From an uncultured Bacteroidota bacterium (GTDB taxonomy: Bacteria; Bacteroidota; Bacteroidia; Flavobacteriales_F; PHOS-HE28), in contig CADECG010000009.1 of assembly GCA_902825795.1 (NCBI GenBank), positions 1-45,287 of the forward strand: a stretch of DNA of 45,287 nucleotides, written 5' to 3'. How positions within the stretch are numbered: position 1 is the stretch's first letter; every line of letters starts with the position of its first letter. The notes below the pieces were generated by a model. That model had not been told where the DNA came from and did no database searches. It saw only the letters and a list, made by a program, of their open reading frames with translations. Made by a program: the position numbers and the translations under genes. Positions 23,951 to 31,731 of the stretch are shown in pieces.

Positions 23951-24601
23951 TCAATTCTCAAGGCTCCACCCTCGCTCCATAGCATAGCGCACCAAACCAG
24001 CGGTGCTGTGCAGATCGAGTTTGTGGAGGATGTTCTTACGATGCGTTTCAACCGTTGACGGGCTCAAGTGCAAGGCTTCCGCGATCTCGTGGCTGTTCTT
24101 TTCGGCGAGCAACATTCTTATGACCTGTTTCTCACGCTTCGTTATTGATACGAATCCTTCGCCTTCCATACGGGGATGGCTTCGGAACGGAGCGTCCATG
24201 GTTTCCTGTACCGGTTTGCACAAGTACCGTTGTCCTGCGCTAACGGCATGTATGGCTTCACGCAGTTCGGCACGACCGGTGTTCTTGAGCAAGTAACCTT
24301 TGGCCCCTGCATCCAGCAGCTCAGTAATGAACTCCCGATTGTTGTACATGCTCAGCACCAACACGAAGGTTTCCTTCAACTTCTTGTTGCCACAGATCTG
24401 TTGAGTGGCTTCAATACCATCCATCTCAGGCATGCTGATATCCATGATCACTATCCTAGGCTTCAGTTCCTTTGCCTTTTCCACAGCTTCCCGCCCGTTG
24501 CGCGCTTCACCCACCACCTTGAGATCGGATTCCTGCGATAACAGCGCGCGCATGCCATCGAGTACCAAGTGGTGGTCGTCTACCAGCAGAATGTCGATCA
24601 T
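23951..24601 (-). CDS. LuxR/NarL-family response regulator
   Basis: ATG 24601 gives 216 residues; the frame extends to 24640 but the receiver fold begins at MIDILLVDDHH. The acidic pair is Asp8/Asp9, the phosphoacceptor Asp54 in IVIMDISMPEMDG, the switch position SMYNN (Ser rather than Thr) and the conserved Lys in GYLLKNTG. The C-terminal GerE-type HTH spans about 150-210 (ITKREKQVIRMLLAEKNSHEIAEALHLS, then PSTVETHRKNILHKL). It begins the operon whose last gene is a HisKA_3 kinase, its likely partner. A large dyad lies 47 bp upstream of its start and could be an autoregulatory operator. The divergent TonB receptor gene lies on the other side of this dyad. Confidence 0.95.
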   Translation of the reverse strand: MIDILLVDDHHLVLDGMRALLSQESDLKVVGEARNGREAVEKAKELKPRIVIMDISMPEMDGIEATQQICGNKKLKETFVLVLSMYNNREFITELLDAGAKGYLLKNTGRAELREAIHAVSAGQRYLCKPVQETMDAPFRSHPRMEGEGFVSITKREKQVIRMLLAEKNSHEIAEALHLSPSTVETHRKNILHKLDLHSTAGLVRYAMERGWSLEN

Positions 24602-24647
24602 TTCTATAGGGGGATCAATGCGCGAACAAAGCTCTGACAACCCAGCT

Positions 24648-24682
24648 GCCGAAAAAATACCCTGGGGAGGGTATTTTTCGGC
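24648..24682. promoter_or_regulatory. Large near-perfect dyad between response regulator and TonB receptor genes
   Basis: GCCGAAAAAATACCC (24648-24662) and GGGTATTTTTCGGC (24669-24682) form inverted repeats around TGGGGA, with one unpaired A. Each arm reads outward as GGGTATTTTT-CGGC, so a TATTTTT element faces both divergent genes. It may be an operator for the LuxR-type regulator or a promoter region with dyad symmetry. A terminator is unlikely because no gene ends here. The rest of the 303-bp gap (24602-24904) holds only the stem-loop at 24781. Confidence 0.5.
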
Positions 24683-24780
24683 CTCTTAGGCATTTCCGGA
24701 GGCGATGGGGCATTGAAATTAGGAGTTCATGCCACACTTCCAATTGTCACCATGGATTCCATCGCAGGTCCAGGAACGGT

Positions 24781-24817
24781 CCAAGGGTTCCGCCGTCATT
24801 ATGAACGGCGGTCTTGG
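24781..24817 (+). other. Stem-loop in the probable 5' leader of the TonB receptor gene
   Basis: CCGCCGT (24790-24796) pairs with ACGGCGG (24805-24811) over an 8-nt loop, extended by CCAAG (24781-24785) with CTTGG (24813-24817). It lies 88 bp before ATG 24905. It could shape the mRNA leader, but no known riboswitch is recognised. Confidence 0.35.
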
Positions 24818-24904
24818 CTTGATGAACGGACTGAGCCCCGGAAACTGCCCAGCTACATTTGGCCCGCCTGTGCAGGCTTAGTTGGCGCACGGCAAGAACG
24901 AACG

Positions 24905-27313
24905 ATGCGTGCGACTTTCCTGACACTGCTGCTGGCCAGCCTGCTGCCGATCCTTTCTACCGCCCAGAACAACCCGACCCTGAGCGGATTCATCAGGGAT
25001 GCCTCCAGTGGTGAAGCATTGATCGGCGCAACCGTCGTGGTGACGGAACGCAATAAGGGCGCATCAACCAACACCTATGGCTACTATTCTCTGACGATCC
25101 CTGTCGGCTCTTATTCGGTCGTTGTGCGCTATTTGGGGTTCGAGGAACTGACCAAAACATTGGAATTGAAGGCCGACGTGAAGTTGAATTGGGACCTGCA
25201 ACCGAAGGTTTACGAAACCAAGGAGGCCAAGGTGACCGGAAAAAAGGGGAAGGGCAATACGGAAAGCACTGATATGGGCCGCATCGGGATCGATGTTCAG
25301 AAGCTGAACACACTTCCAGCCTTGCTGGGTGAAGTAGACATTCTGAAGACCATCCAATATCTGCCGGGAGTTAAGGGGAACGGTGAGGGGAACAGCGGCT
25401 TCTATGTCCGTGGTGGCGGACCTGACCAGAACCTCATTCTTCTGGATGAGGCCGTAGTGTACAACGCCAGCCACCTGTTCGGGTTCTTCAGCGTTTTCAA
25501 TGCCGATGCGGTGAAGAACATCGAACTGATCAAGGGCGGCATGCCGGCCAATTATGGCGGCCGCATCAGTAGCGTGCTCGATATCAATATGAAGGAAGGG
25601 AACGACAAAGGTTTCCATGGTCAAGGCGGTATCGGTCTGATCAGCAGTCGCCTCACGTTGGAAGGCCCCATTGTGAAGGAGCGCAGTTCGTTCATCGTGA
25701 GCGCACGGCGCACGTACATCGACCTGCTGTTGAAGCCCTTCGTGAACGACACGAGCGAATTCGCCGGCAGTGGCTACTACTTCTACGACATCAACGCCAA
25801 GGCGAACTACCGCCTCAGTGACAAGGACCGGTTCTACTTGAGCGGTTACTTCGGACGCGACGTGTTCACCTTCGACAATACGAATGCCGGCGACCCCAGT
25901 TTCCGGATCCCTTGGGGAAATGCAACACTGGCAGCGCGTTGGAACCACGTCTTTGGACCCAAACTATTCCTGAACACCACCGCGACCTTCAGCGATTACA
26001 AATTCCTCTTCGACGCAACGCAGGATGTATTCTCGTTCCAACTCTTCAGCGGTATCCGAGACTACTCATTGAAGCTGGACTTGAACCATTACTTGAACGT
26101 TCGGCACAGCTTGAAGTATGGCGGTCAATACACCCGGCACCTCTACACTCCGAGCACGGTAAGGATCGATGCGGGCGACACGCAATTCGATATCGAGGAA
26201 CCGAGCAAACTCAATGCGCATGAAGCAGCCCTATATGTACTCGATGACTTCGATGTAACGGACCTGCTGCGCGTGAACGTTGGGCTTCGCTTCACCTGGT
26301 TCGCCCACGTAGGCAACTTCCGCGAGTACCTGTACGACAGTGAGGGGACCGAGATCGGCACCCGCGAATACGGATCAGGCGAGACCGTTGCTCAGTACTC
26401 GGCTTTGGAGCCAAGGATCAGTGCGCGCTACAAAACCGGAGCCAATAGCAGCGTGAAGGCCAGCTTCAATCGCGGCCAACAGTATGTGCATCTCGCCAGC
26501 TTCAGCGGCATTGCACTGCCCACCGATGTGTGGGTGCCCAGTGGCAAGAATGTGAAGCCTTTGGTTGGTACACAATACGCCGCAGGGTATTTCAAGGATT
26601 GGAAAGACCGCACCTTCGAAACGAGTGTGGAGGTGTACTACAAAACGATGGACAACCTGATCGAATACGCCGATGGCGCTGTTCCGCAGGACAATGGCAA
26701 CACCAACTACGATCGCAACTTCGTTTACGGTGACGGCTACAGCTATGGATTGGAGTTGTTCATCAAAAAGACCTTCGGCAAGTTGAACGGCTGGGCGGGC
26801 TACACGTGGAGCAAGACCATGCGGCAATTCGACAACCTCAACAAGGGCGAGGAATTCCCGAGCCGATGGGACCGCACCCACGACATGAGTTTGGTGCTGA
26901 GCTACGACCACAACGCACGTTGGACCTTCGGTGGCACCTTCGTCTACAGCACCGGCCAAGCCGTAACACTGCCGGTGAACCGCTACTGGGTGGAAGGTCA
27001 ATTGGTAAGCGAGTACACGGAGCGCAATGGATTCCGCATGGCGCCATACCACCGGCTTGATCTGGCGGCCACCCTCCGCAACAAAGCCACCCGCAAGAAA
27101 ACGGACAAGACCACCGGCGAAGTGACCGAAGTGTCGCGCCGCTACCGCAGCAGTTGGACGTTCGCTGTGTACAATGTTTACAACCGCCGGAACCCCTACT
27201 TCATCTACTTCGATAACGAGGGCATACCCAGCGAAGGCACCTTCCAAGTGGTGGCCAAGCAAGTGAGCCTCTTCAGCATACTACCTAGCATTACATGGAA
27301 CTTCGAATTCTGA
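24905..27313 (+). CDS. TonB-dependent outer-membrane receptor with carboxypeptidase-regulatory-like domain
   Basis: ATG 24905 begins a signal peptide (MRATFLTLLLASLLPILSTAQ) and gives 802 residues, although the frame opens earlier at 24713. A carboxypeptidase-regulatory-like sandwich (residues 25-105: LSGFIRDASSGEALIGATVVV, then YGYYSLTIPVGSYSVVVRYLGF) precedes the plug domain (about 130-230; FYVRGGGPDQNLILLDEAVVYN and VKNIELIKGGMPANYGGRISS) and the 22-strand barrel, ending in Phe as usual for outer-membrane proteins (ITWNFEF). It imports a ligand using TonB energy. The following DUF4249 lipoprotein overlaps its stop (TGATG), a pairing known in Bacteroidota though the substrate is unknown; it is not a SusC/SusD pair. 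A long leader with a dyad and a stem-loop precedes the gene. Confidence 0.94.
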   Translation: MRATFLTLLLASLLPILSTAQNNPTLSGFIRDASSGEALIGATVVVTERNKGASTNTYGYYSLTIPVGSYSVVVRYLGFEELTKTLELKADVKLNWDLQPKVYETKEAKVTGKKGKGNTESTDMGRIGIDVQKLNTLPALLGEVDILKTIQYLPGVKGNGEGNSGFYVRGGGPDQNLILLDEAVVYNASHLFGFFSVFNADAVKNIELIKGGMPANYGGRISSVLDINMKEGNDKGFHGQGGIGLISSRLTLEGPIVKERSSFIVSARRTYIDLLLKPFVNDTSEFAGSGYYFYDINAKANYRLSDKDRFYLSGYFGRDVFTFDNTNAGDPSFRIPWGNATLAARWNHVFGPKLFLNTTATFSDYKFLFDATQDVFSFQLFSGIRDYSLKLDLNHYLNVRHSLKYGGQYTRHLYTPSTVRIDAGDTQFDIEEPSKLNAHEAALYVLDDFDVTDLLRVNVGLRFTWFAHVGNFREYLYDSEGTEIGTREYGSGETVAQYSALEPRISARYKTGANSSVKASFNRGQQYVHLASFSGIALPTDVWVPSGKNVKPLVGTQYAAGYFKDWKDRTFETSVEVYYKTMDNLIEYADGAVPQDNGNTNYDRNFVYGDGYSYGLELFIKKTFGKLNGWAGYTWSKTMRQFDNLNKGEEFPSRWDRTHDMSLVLSYDHNARWTFGGTFVYSTGQAVTLPVNRYWVEGQLVSEYTERNGFRMAPYHRLDLAATLRNKATRKKTDKTTGEVTEVSRRYRSSWTFAVYNVYNRRNPYFIYFDNEGIPSEGTFQVVAKQVSLFSILPSITWNFEF

Positions 27314-28275
27314 TGCGCAATGCGTTGACAACGATGGCCGTAATGGGTGGTCTTGTCGCGTGCACCAAAGAGATCACCGTGGAACTTCCGCCCGCCGAGG
27401 AGAAGTTGGTGATCATCGGCACCATCGAGCCGGGCAAACCGCCGATCGTAGTGGTCACACGCACCGAGAGCTTCTTCGCCCCCACCGACTTCGCCAGTCT
27501 GCTCGGCATCTTCGTTCGCACGGCTACCGTTACGGTGGATGGTGGCAATGGTCCTGTGCAACTCGATGCGGTGAGCGGGTTCAGTATACCGGACGACATA
27601 TTGGAACGTGCCGGACAGATGATCGGCATCGATCCTTTCGCCATTCAGGTGGCGGATATCCTCATCTACACCAAGACCGATGGTAGTTTTCTGGGCCAGA
27701 TCGGTTCCACATACGCTCTCAACGTCCAAGCCGAAGGCAAGACGGTAACGGGCTCCTCCTTCATGATGGACCCCGAACCACTGGACAGCCTTTGGTTCAA
27801 GCTTGCGGAGCAGGATCCCGGCGACGATAGTCTCGGCTTCATCTGGCAAACTACCAGCGATCCCAGCGGATTAGGCAATTGCTACCGGTGGATGGGCAAG
27901 CGCATCAACGCCGGAACGGATGGCGAGCAGAAGGACGAGATCTTCATCGCTCCACAATTCGGGGCATTCGAGGACCAGTTCATTGACGGGCTTTCATTCG
28001 ACTGGGCCATCAACCGCGGCAGCGCTCCCTTCAGCACGGCCGACGACGACGAGAACGAGGAACGAGGCTACTTCAAACGTGGCGATACCGTTGTGGTGCA
28101 ATATGTCGCTTTCGGCCAGAAGGAATTCGAGTTCTACAATTCGAAGGACGGTAACGCGAATTCGCAAGGCGATCTCTTCTCCACACCAAGCAACGTCAAG
28201 AGCAACGTTGTGGGTGGCTTAGGTGTTTGGGCGTGTTGGAGCCCGTGGTTGGATACCCTGGCCTGCTATCCATAG
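27313..28275 (+). CDS. DUF4249 family lipoprotein
   Basis: ATG 27313 overlaps the stop of the receptor gene by one base and starts a lipoprotein signal, MRNALTTMAVMGGLVAC with Cys17; the earlier in-frame ATG at 27295 is less convincing. The 320-residue chain has the DUF4249 pattern: EKLVIIGTIEPGKPPIVVVTRTESFF near the N-terminus, VTVDGGNGPVQL, the Ala-rich YALNVQAEGKTVTGSSFM and a polar C-terminal domain ending in NVVGGLGVWACW. DUF4249 proteins are found beside TonB-dependent receptors with carboxypeptidase-like domains. A surface or periplasmic partner role in uptake is likely; the ligand is unknown. The Asp/Glu-rich loop DDDENEERGYFKRGD is exposed. Confidence 0.88.
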   Translation: MRNALTTMAVMGGLVACTKEITVELPPAEEKLVIIGTIEPGKPPIVVVTRTESFFAPTDFASLLGIFVRTATVTVDGGNGPVQLDAVSGFSIPDDILERAGQMIGIDPFAIQVADILIYTKTDGSFLGQIGSTYALNVQAEGKTVTGSSFMMDPEPLDSLWFKLAEQDPGDDSLGFIWQTTSDPSGLGNCYRWMGKRINAGTDGEQKDEIFIAPQFGAFEDQFIDGLSFDWAINRGSAPFSTADDDENEERGYFKRGDTVVVQYVAFGQKEFEFYNSKDGNANSQGDLFSTPSNVKSNVVGGLGVWACWSPWLDTLACYP

Positions 28276-28347
28276 CCGAGGCACCGCAGTACTTGGCATT
28301 TCACGCAACAACTGTCAATTGCTGCGGCAGTACTTCGCCCCTGCCGT

Positions 28348-28355
28348 TAGTTTCG
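28348..28355 (+). promoter_or_regulatory. Candidate -7 box of trxB (TAGTTTCG)
   Basis: TAGTTTCG ends 11 nt before ATG 28367 and is one mismatch from TAnnTTTG. This supports ATG 28367 over the upstream in-frame start at 28223, which lies inside the DUF4249 gene. Confidence 0.42.
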
Positions 28356-28366
28356 CCGTCCCTTAC

Positions 28367-29317
28367 ATGAGCACTACTCCCGAACGCATTAAATGCCTGA
28401 TCATCGGATCAGGCCCCGCCGCTTACTCGGCCGCCATCTACGCAGCACGTGCCGATCTGAAACCCGTTGTGATCGAAGGACCCCTTCCCGGTGGTCAGCT
28501 CACCCAAACCACCGAGGTGGACAACTACCCCGGTTACCCGAACGGCCGCTCGGGGCCTGACATGATGGAAGACCTGAAAGCACAAGCCAAACGATTCGAA
28601 ACGGATGTGCGGAGTGGTTGGGTCACGAAAGTGGACTTCAGCGGCCCTGTGCGTAAGGTGTGGGTGGATGAGAAAACGGAGATCCACGCCGACGCTGTGA
28701 TCATTGCTACAGGTGCCAGTGCGAAATGGCTAGGTCTTCCCAACGAGATCCGCTTGCGCGATATCGGTGGCGGTGTTACCGCATGCGCTGTGTGCGATGG
28801 CTTCTTCTTCAGGGGCCAGACCGTTGCCTTGGTGGGGGCTGGTGATAGCGCATGCGAAGAGGCCACCTACTTGGCCAAGCTTTGCCCCAAAGTGTACATG
28901 CTGGTGCGTAAGAGCGAATTCCGCGCGAGCAAGGCGATGGTTCATCGTGTGGAACACACACCACAGATCGAGGTGCTCTTCAATACGGAGGTGAAGGACG
29001 TTCTCGGTGAGAACGCCGTTGAGGGCATCATCGCGATCAACAACAAAACCGGTGAGGAGCGGAAGCTGGACGTTACTGGATTGTTCATCGCCGTCGGCCA
29101 CAAACCCGCCACCGACCTGTTCACCGGCATCCTCGATATGGACGAGACCGGCTACCTGAAACACAAGCCCGATAGCACACACACCAACATTCCCGGTGTG
29201 TTCGTAAGCGGCGATGCAGCGGATAAGGTATACCGCCAAGCGGTTACCTCAGCAGGCACTGGCTGTATGGCGGCCTTGGATGCCGAACGTTGGCTGGCTG
29301 CCCAGGGCAAGCATTGA
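28367..29317 (+). CDS. trxB: Thioredoxin-disulfide reductase
   Basis: From ATG 28367 the product has 316 residues, the normal length. The FAD-binding GSGPAAYSAAIYAARAD follows an N-terminal strand (CLIIGSG). The redox centre is CAVCDG with Cys140 and Cys143. The NADPH site is VALVGAGDSACEEATYLAKL with VRKSEFRAS, and the C-terminal FAD motif is GVFVSGDAADKVYRQAVTSAGTGCMAALDAERWL. It passes electrons from NADPH to thioredoxin. The frame is open from 28223, but the family starts at the FAD motif and a promoter-like TAGTTTCG lies just upstream of 28367. It is followed by a palindromic hairpin shared with the convergent gene. Confidence 0.97.
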   Translation: MSTTPERIKCLIIGSGPAAYSAAIYAARADLKPVVIEGPLPGGQLTQTTEVDNYPGYPNGRSGPDMMEDLKAQAKRFETDVRSGWVTKVDFSGPVRKVWVDEKTEIHADAVIIATGASAKWLGLPNEIRLRDIGGGVTACAVCDGFFFRGQTVALVGAGDSACEEATYLAKLCPKVYMLVRKSEFRASKAMVHRVEHTPQIEVLFNTEVKDVLGENAVEGIIAINNKTGEERKLDVTGLFIAVGHKPATDLFTGILDMDETGYLKHKPDSTHTNIPGVFVSGDAADKVYRQAVTSAGTGCMAALDAERWLAAQGKH

Positions 29318-29331
29318 GGCTTCGCCTCAAT
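29313..29331. terminator. Perfect palindromic hairpin covering both convergent stop codons
   Basis: ATTGAGGC (29313-29320) pairs exactly with GCCTCAAT (29324-29331) across loop TTC. The stop codon of trxB (29315-29317) is in the left arm, and that of the minus-strand gene (29327-29329) in the right arm. It probably ends or shields both transcripts. There is no U-run. Confidence 0.55.
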
Positions 29332-30277
29332 CCACCACTACCCACTGGTCCAAAGCCATATCGAAGCGCACGATCTCGCGCTTCTTGAAGGGTATGTCCC
29401 ACACGCCGTCGTAGTGGATGGTTACGGGCAGTAGCGTGCCGTCCATCCACGTGTTCTGCACGGTGATGTTGATGTCGAATTCCAGAAAGAGGGCGTCGTG
29501 CGCGACGCGGTACTCGCGCGCCAAGACTTGGGTCGTTTCCTGGTCGAACCACGTGCTCATGCGTTTGATCACGGTATCGTCCTCGTCGGCCGGTTTGCCG
29601 TTCACGCTGTCGCGTGCCATGGCCGTAAAGAGCCAACAGGAGCGGCCGTTCTTGAAATCGACGTCCAGTTTATAGTCGTAGAACGGGATCATGGTCGTAT
29701 CGAACAGCGCCATCTTATCGCCGATGAAGGGCACAGTTCCGATCTCTTGTCCGGGATTGAACATGAACTTCTTCAATTCGGTCTTGTACTTGTCGAACTT
29801 GCTGCTACGGTCAATGTCCTGTTGGTGCTTTCTGATCCTGTTGCTCGCAGTGTAGGGTGCTTTCGAGAAGAACACATCGTCGTACATCTCAGCGGTCAGG
29901 TATTTGAAAGTGCTGTCCCGGTTGCGCAGCTTGCCGATCTCCACTACGCTATCCAACACCATTTCCGCAGTTCTTCCTTCTCGCACCAACCTCCCCTTCC
30001 TGAACAGGAAGGCCACCTCCTTTTCATCCTTGTTATGCACCCTCAACAACGATGTAAGCCGATGAGGATGGTACTTGGTGTTGATGAACGCCTGATGGAA
30101 CGTGGTGTCGCTCATCACCTGCCGCATAAGGCCCTCGAACTGGAAGCCGGAGCGCTTGGCATGGATGACCGCATCGGTGAGCACAATGCTCCGTAAGATC
30201 GACTCATCCTGTGGAAAGGCCGGCACGAACGACCACAACAGCAGCGTCGAAAGAGCAACACGCAGAAGGTTGACCAC
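29327..30277 (-). CDS. Secreted protein of unknown function (barrel/lipoprotein-carrier-like beta protein)
   Basis: The start is GTG at 30277, whose G overlaps the upstream TAG. The 316-residue protein has a signal peptide (core LLRVALSTLLLWSFVPAFPQ). The mature chain alternates charged helices (about 70-175, with SKAPYTASNRIRKHQQDIDRSSKFDKYKTEL) and strands toward the C-terminus (FYDYKLDVDFKNGRSCWLFTAMARD, FLEFDINITVQNTWMDGTLLPVTIHYDGVWDIPFKKREIVRFDM). The end reads like a beta-sheet cradle, but I recognise no family. It is the second gene of a two-gene unit, directly coupled to the preceding carboxypeptidase-regulatory-like protein, so they probably act together at the envelope. Confidence 0.75.
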   Translation of the reverse strand: MVNLLRVALSTLLLWSFVPAFPQDESILRSIVLTDAVIHAKRSGFQFEGLMRQVMSDTTFHQAFINTKYHPHRLTSLLRVHNKDEKEVAFLFRKGRLVREGRTAEMVLDSVVEIGKLRNRDSTFKYLTAEMYDDVFFSKAPYTASNRIRKHQQDIDRSSKFDKYKTELKKFMFNPGQEIGTVPFIGDKMALFDTTMIPFYDYKLDVDFKNGRSCWLFTAMARDSVNGKPADEDDTVIKRMSTWFDQETTQVLAREYRVAHDALFLEFDINITVQNTWMDGTLLPVTIHYDGVWDIPFKKREIVRFDMALDQWVVVD

Positions 30278-30996
30278 TAGTGCTGTCGTGTAGGACCCAG
30301 GCTGCTGTATAGTTCGTACTTCTTCTTCACGTACATCAGGAAATCATACTGCGACAGCCCCTTGATCACCTCGTCCGGCACACGGCAGAAATCGATGAAG
30401 TCATCGAACGCAGCCTCGTTCAGGTTGATGATGTCGTACTCCACATACTTCTTCAACAGCTCCCGGAGCAATGCACGCTTGCGATCCTCATTGCGCAATT
30501 CGGCCACGATCCGTTTGCTCGCCTCCCGTTTGCTGAAGGATTGGTACAGGAACGTGATGGGGCTTTGAAGTGCATCCACTCCATTGATGATGTAATCGTC
30601 CTCGTTGTACCCCAATTCCTTGATATCCTTCTGTATGTCCGCAAGATCGCGGTCGGGGACCACCTTGAACTCCCGCAGTCTGATCACCACCAGTTGCAAT
30701 TGGAGCTTCACGGCGTATGACGCCTTCGACGAACTATCCACCATGCAAATGGGCTGGGTCTGGTGTCCAGCCGACCCTATCAGCAGCGTGTCCGTTTTCA
30801 ACGCCTTCACCACGAAACTCCCATCCGCATTCCCGAACACGCCGGACCGGGTGCGCTTGTTCACCACCATCAGATCATACAGGATGCGATCGGGATCAGT
30901 ACTTGTGACTTGTCCGGAAATAGTGACCTCCTGCCCCAGAACAAGGGAACCGAAAAGGACTGCCAACGTGGACAGGAGATAGCGATGCGTTGTCAT
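30277..30996 (-). CDS. Secreted protein with carboxypeptidase-regulatory-like N-domain
   Basis: ATG 30996 gives 239 residues beginning with a signal peptide (MTTHRYLLSTLAVLFGSLVLGQ). The next 80 residues are a carboxypeptidase-regulatory-like domain (VTISGQVTSTDPDRILYDLMVVNKRTRSG, DGSFVVKALKTDTLLIGSAGHQTQ). The C-terminal half is helical and charged (FSKREASKRIVAELRNEDRKRALLRELLKKYVEYDIINLNE). It resembles the large set of Bacteroidota envelope proteins with this sandwich at the N-terminus, whose functions are mostly unknown. Its stop overlaps the GTG start of the following gene by one base, indicating translational coupling. It is divergent from recR, 108 bp apart. Confidence 0.78.
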   Translation of the reverse strand: MTTHRYLLSTLAVLFGSLVLGQEVTISGQVTSTDPDRILYDLMVVNKRTRSGVFGNADGSFVVKALKTDTLLIGSAGHQTQPICMVDSSSKASYAVKLQLQLVVIRLREFKVVPDRDLADIQKDIKELGYNEDDYIINGVDALQSPITFLYQSFSKREASKRIVAELRNEDRKRALLRELLKKYVEYDIINLNEAAFDDFIDFCRVPDEVIKGLSQYDFLMYVKKKYELYSSLGPTRQH

Positions 30997-31104
30997 GCGG
31001 GATAAAAGTAACGGGGCAGGAACGGCTAAGGTGCTTCGTGCCCTAACGCACTTACTGTACCGTTCGTGCATAAGCTGCCGCACTTTGCTTTGCTTCGCCC
31101 CCCC

Positions 31105-31728
31105 ATGCCGCTCAGCTCCCAACTCCTCGAGAACGCCGTGGACCAATTGGCCACGCTACCGGGCATTGGCCGCCGCACGGCCATGCGCTTGGCGTTGGAC
31201 ATGCTGCGGCGCGAACCACAAGAGGTGTACCGCTTCGCCGATGCCGTGCGTGCGTTGCGCGAGCATGTGCAGTACTGCACCATATGCTGCAACATCAGCG
31301 ACAAGCCCACCTGCGAGATCTGCGCGAACCCTGGCCGCGAGCGAACTCTGGTCTGTGTGGTGGAGGATATCCGCGATGTGATCGCCATTGAGAACACCCG
31401 ACAATTCAAGGGGCTTTACCATGTACTTGGTGGCGTCATCAGCCCAATGGACGGCATCGGCCCTGACGACCTGAACACCCGCCAGCTGTTCGTGCGCCTT
31501 ACCAGCGGTGAAGTGGCGGAAGTGGTGCTGGCCTTGCCCGCAACATTGGAAGGTGATACCACAAGCTTCTACCTGAACCGAAAGGCCGCCGAGGCCGATC
31601 CGCGCCTCAAGGTGAGCATGATCGCACGCGGCATCAGTGTGGGTGGAGAATTGGAGAACGTGGATGAATTGACACTTGGAAGGAGCATTGCGGACCGCAA
31701 ACCCTATGAACAGAGCGTGCGTCGCTGA
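31105..31728 (+). CDS. recR: Recombination mediator RecR
   Basis: From ATG 31105 the protein has 207 residues, close to the usual 200. It shows the helix-hairpin-helix region (LLENAVDQLATLPGIGRRTAMRLALDML), the four-cysteine zinc site (CTICCNISDKPTCEIC), the Toprim domain (LVCVVEDIRDVIAIENTRQFKGLYHVLGG, with ISPMDGIGPDDL) and the Walker-B-like C-terminus ARGISVGGELENVDELTLGRSI. RecR with RecO/RecF loads RecA at gaps. The ATG at 31066 gives a 13-residue extension that is not conserved, so 31105 is chosen. It is followed after 3 bp by the glycosyltransferase gene, an operon-like arrangement. Confidence 0.96.
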   Translation: MPLSSQLLENAVDQLATLPGIGRRTAMRLALDMLRREPQEVYRFADAVRALREHVQYCTICCNISDKPTCEICANPGRERTLVCVVEDIRDVIAIENTRQFKGLYHVLGGVISPMDGIGPDDLNTRQLFVRLTSGEVAEVVLALPATLEGDTTSFYLNRKAAEADPRLKVSMIARGISVGGELENVDELTLGRSIADRKPYEQSVRR

Positions 31729-31731
31729 CCG

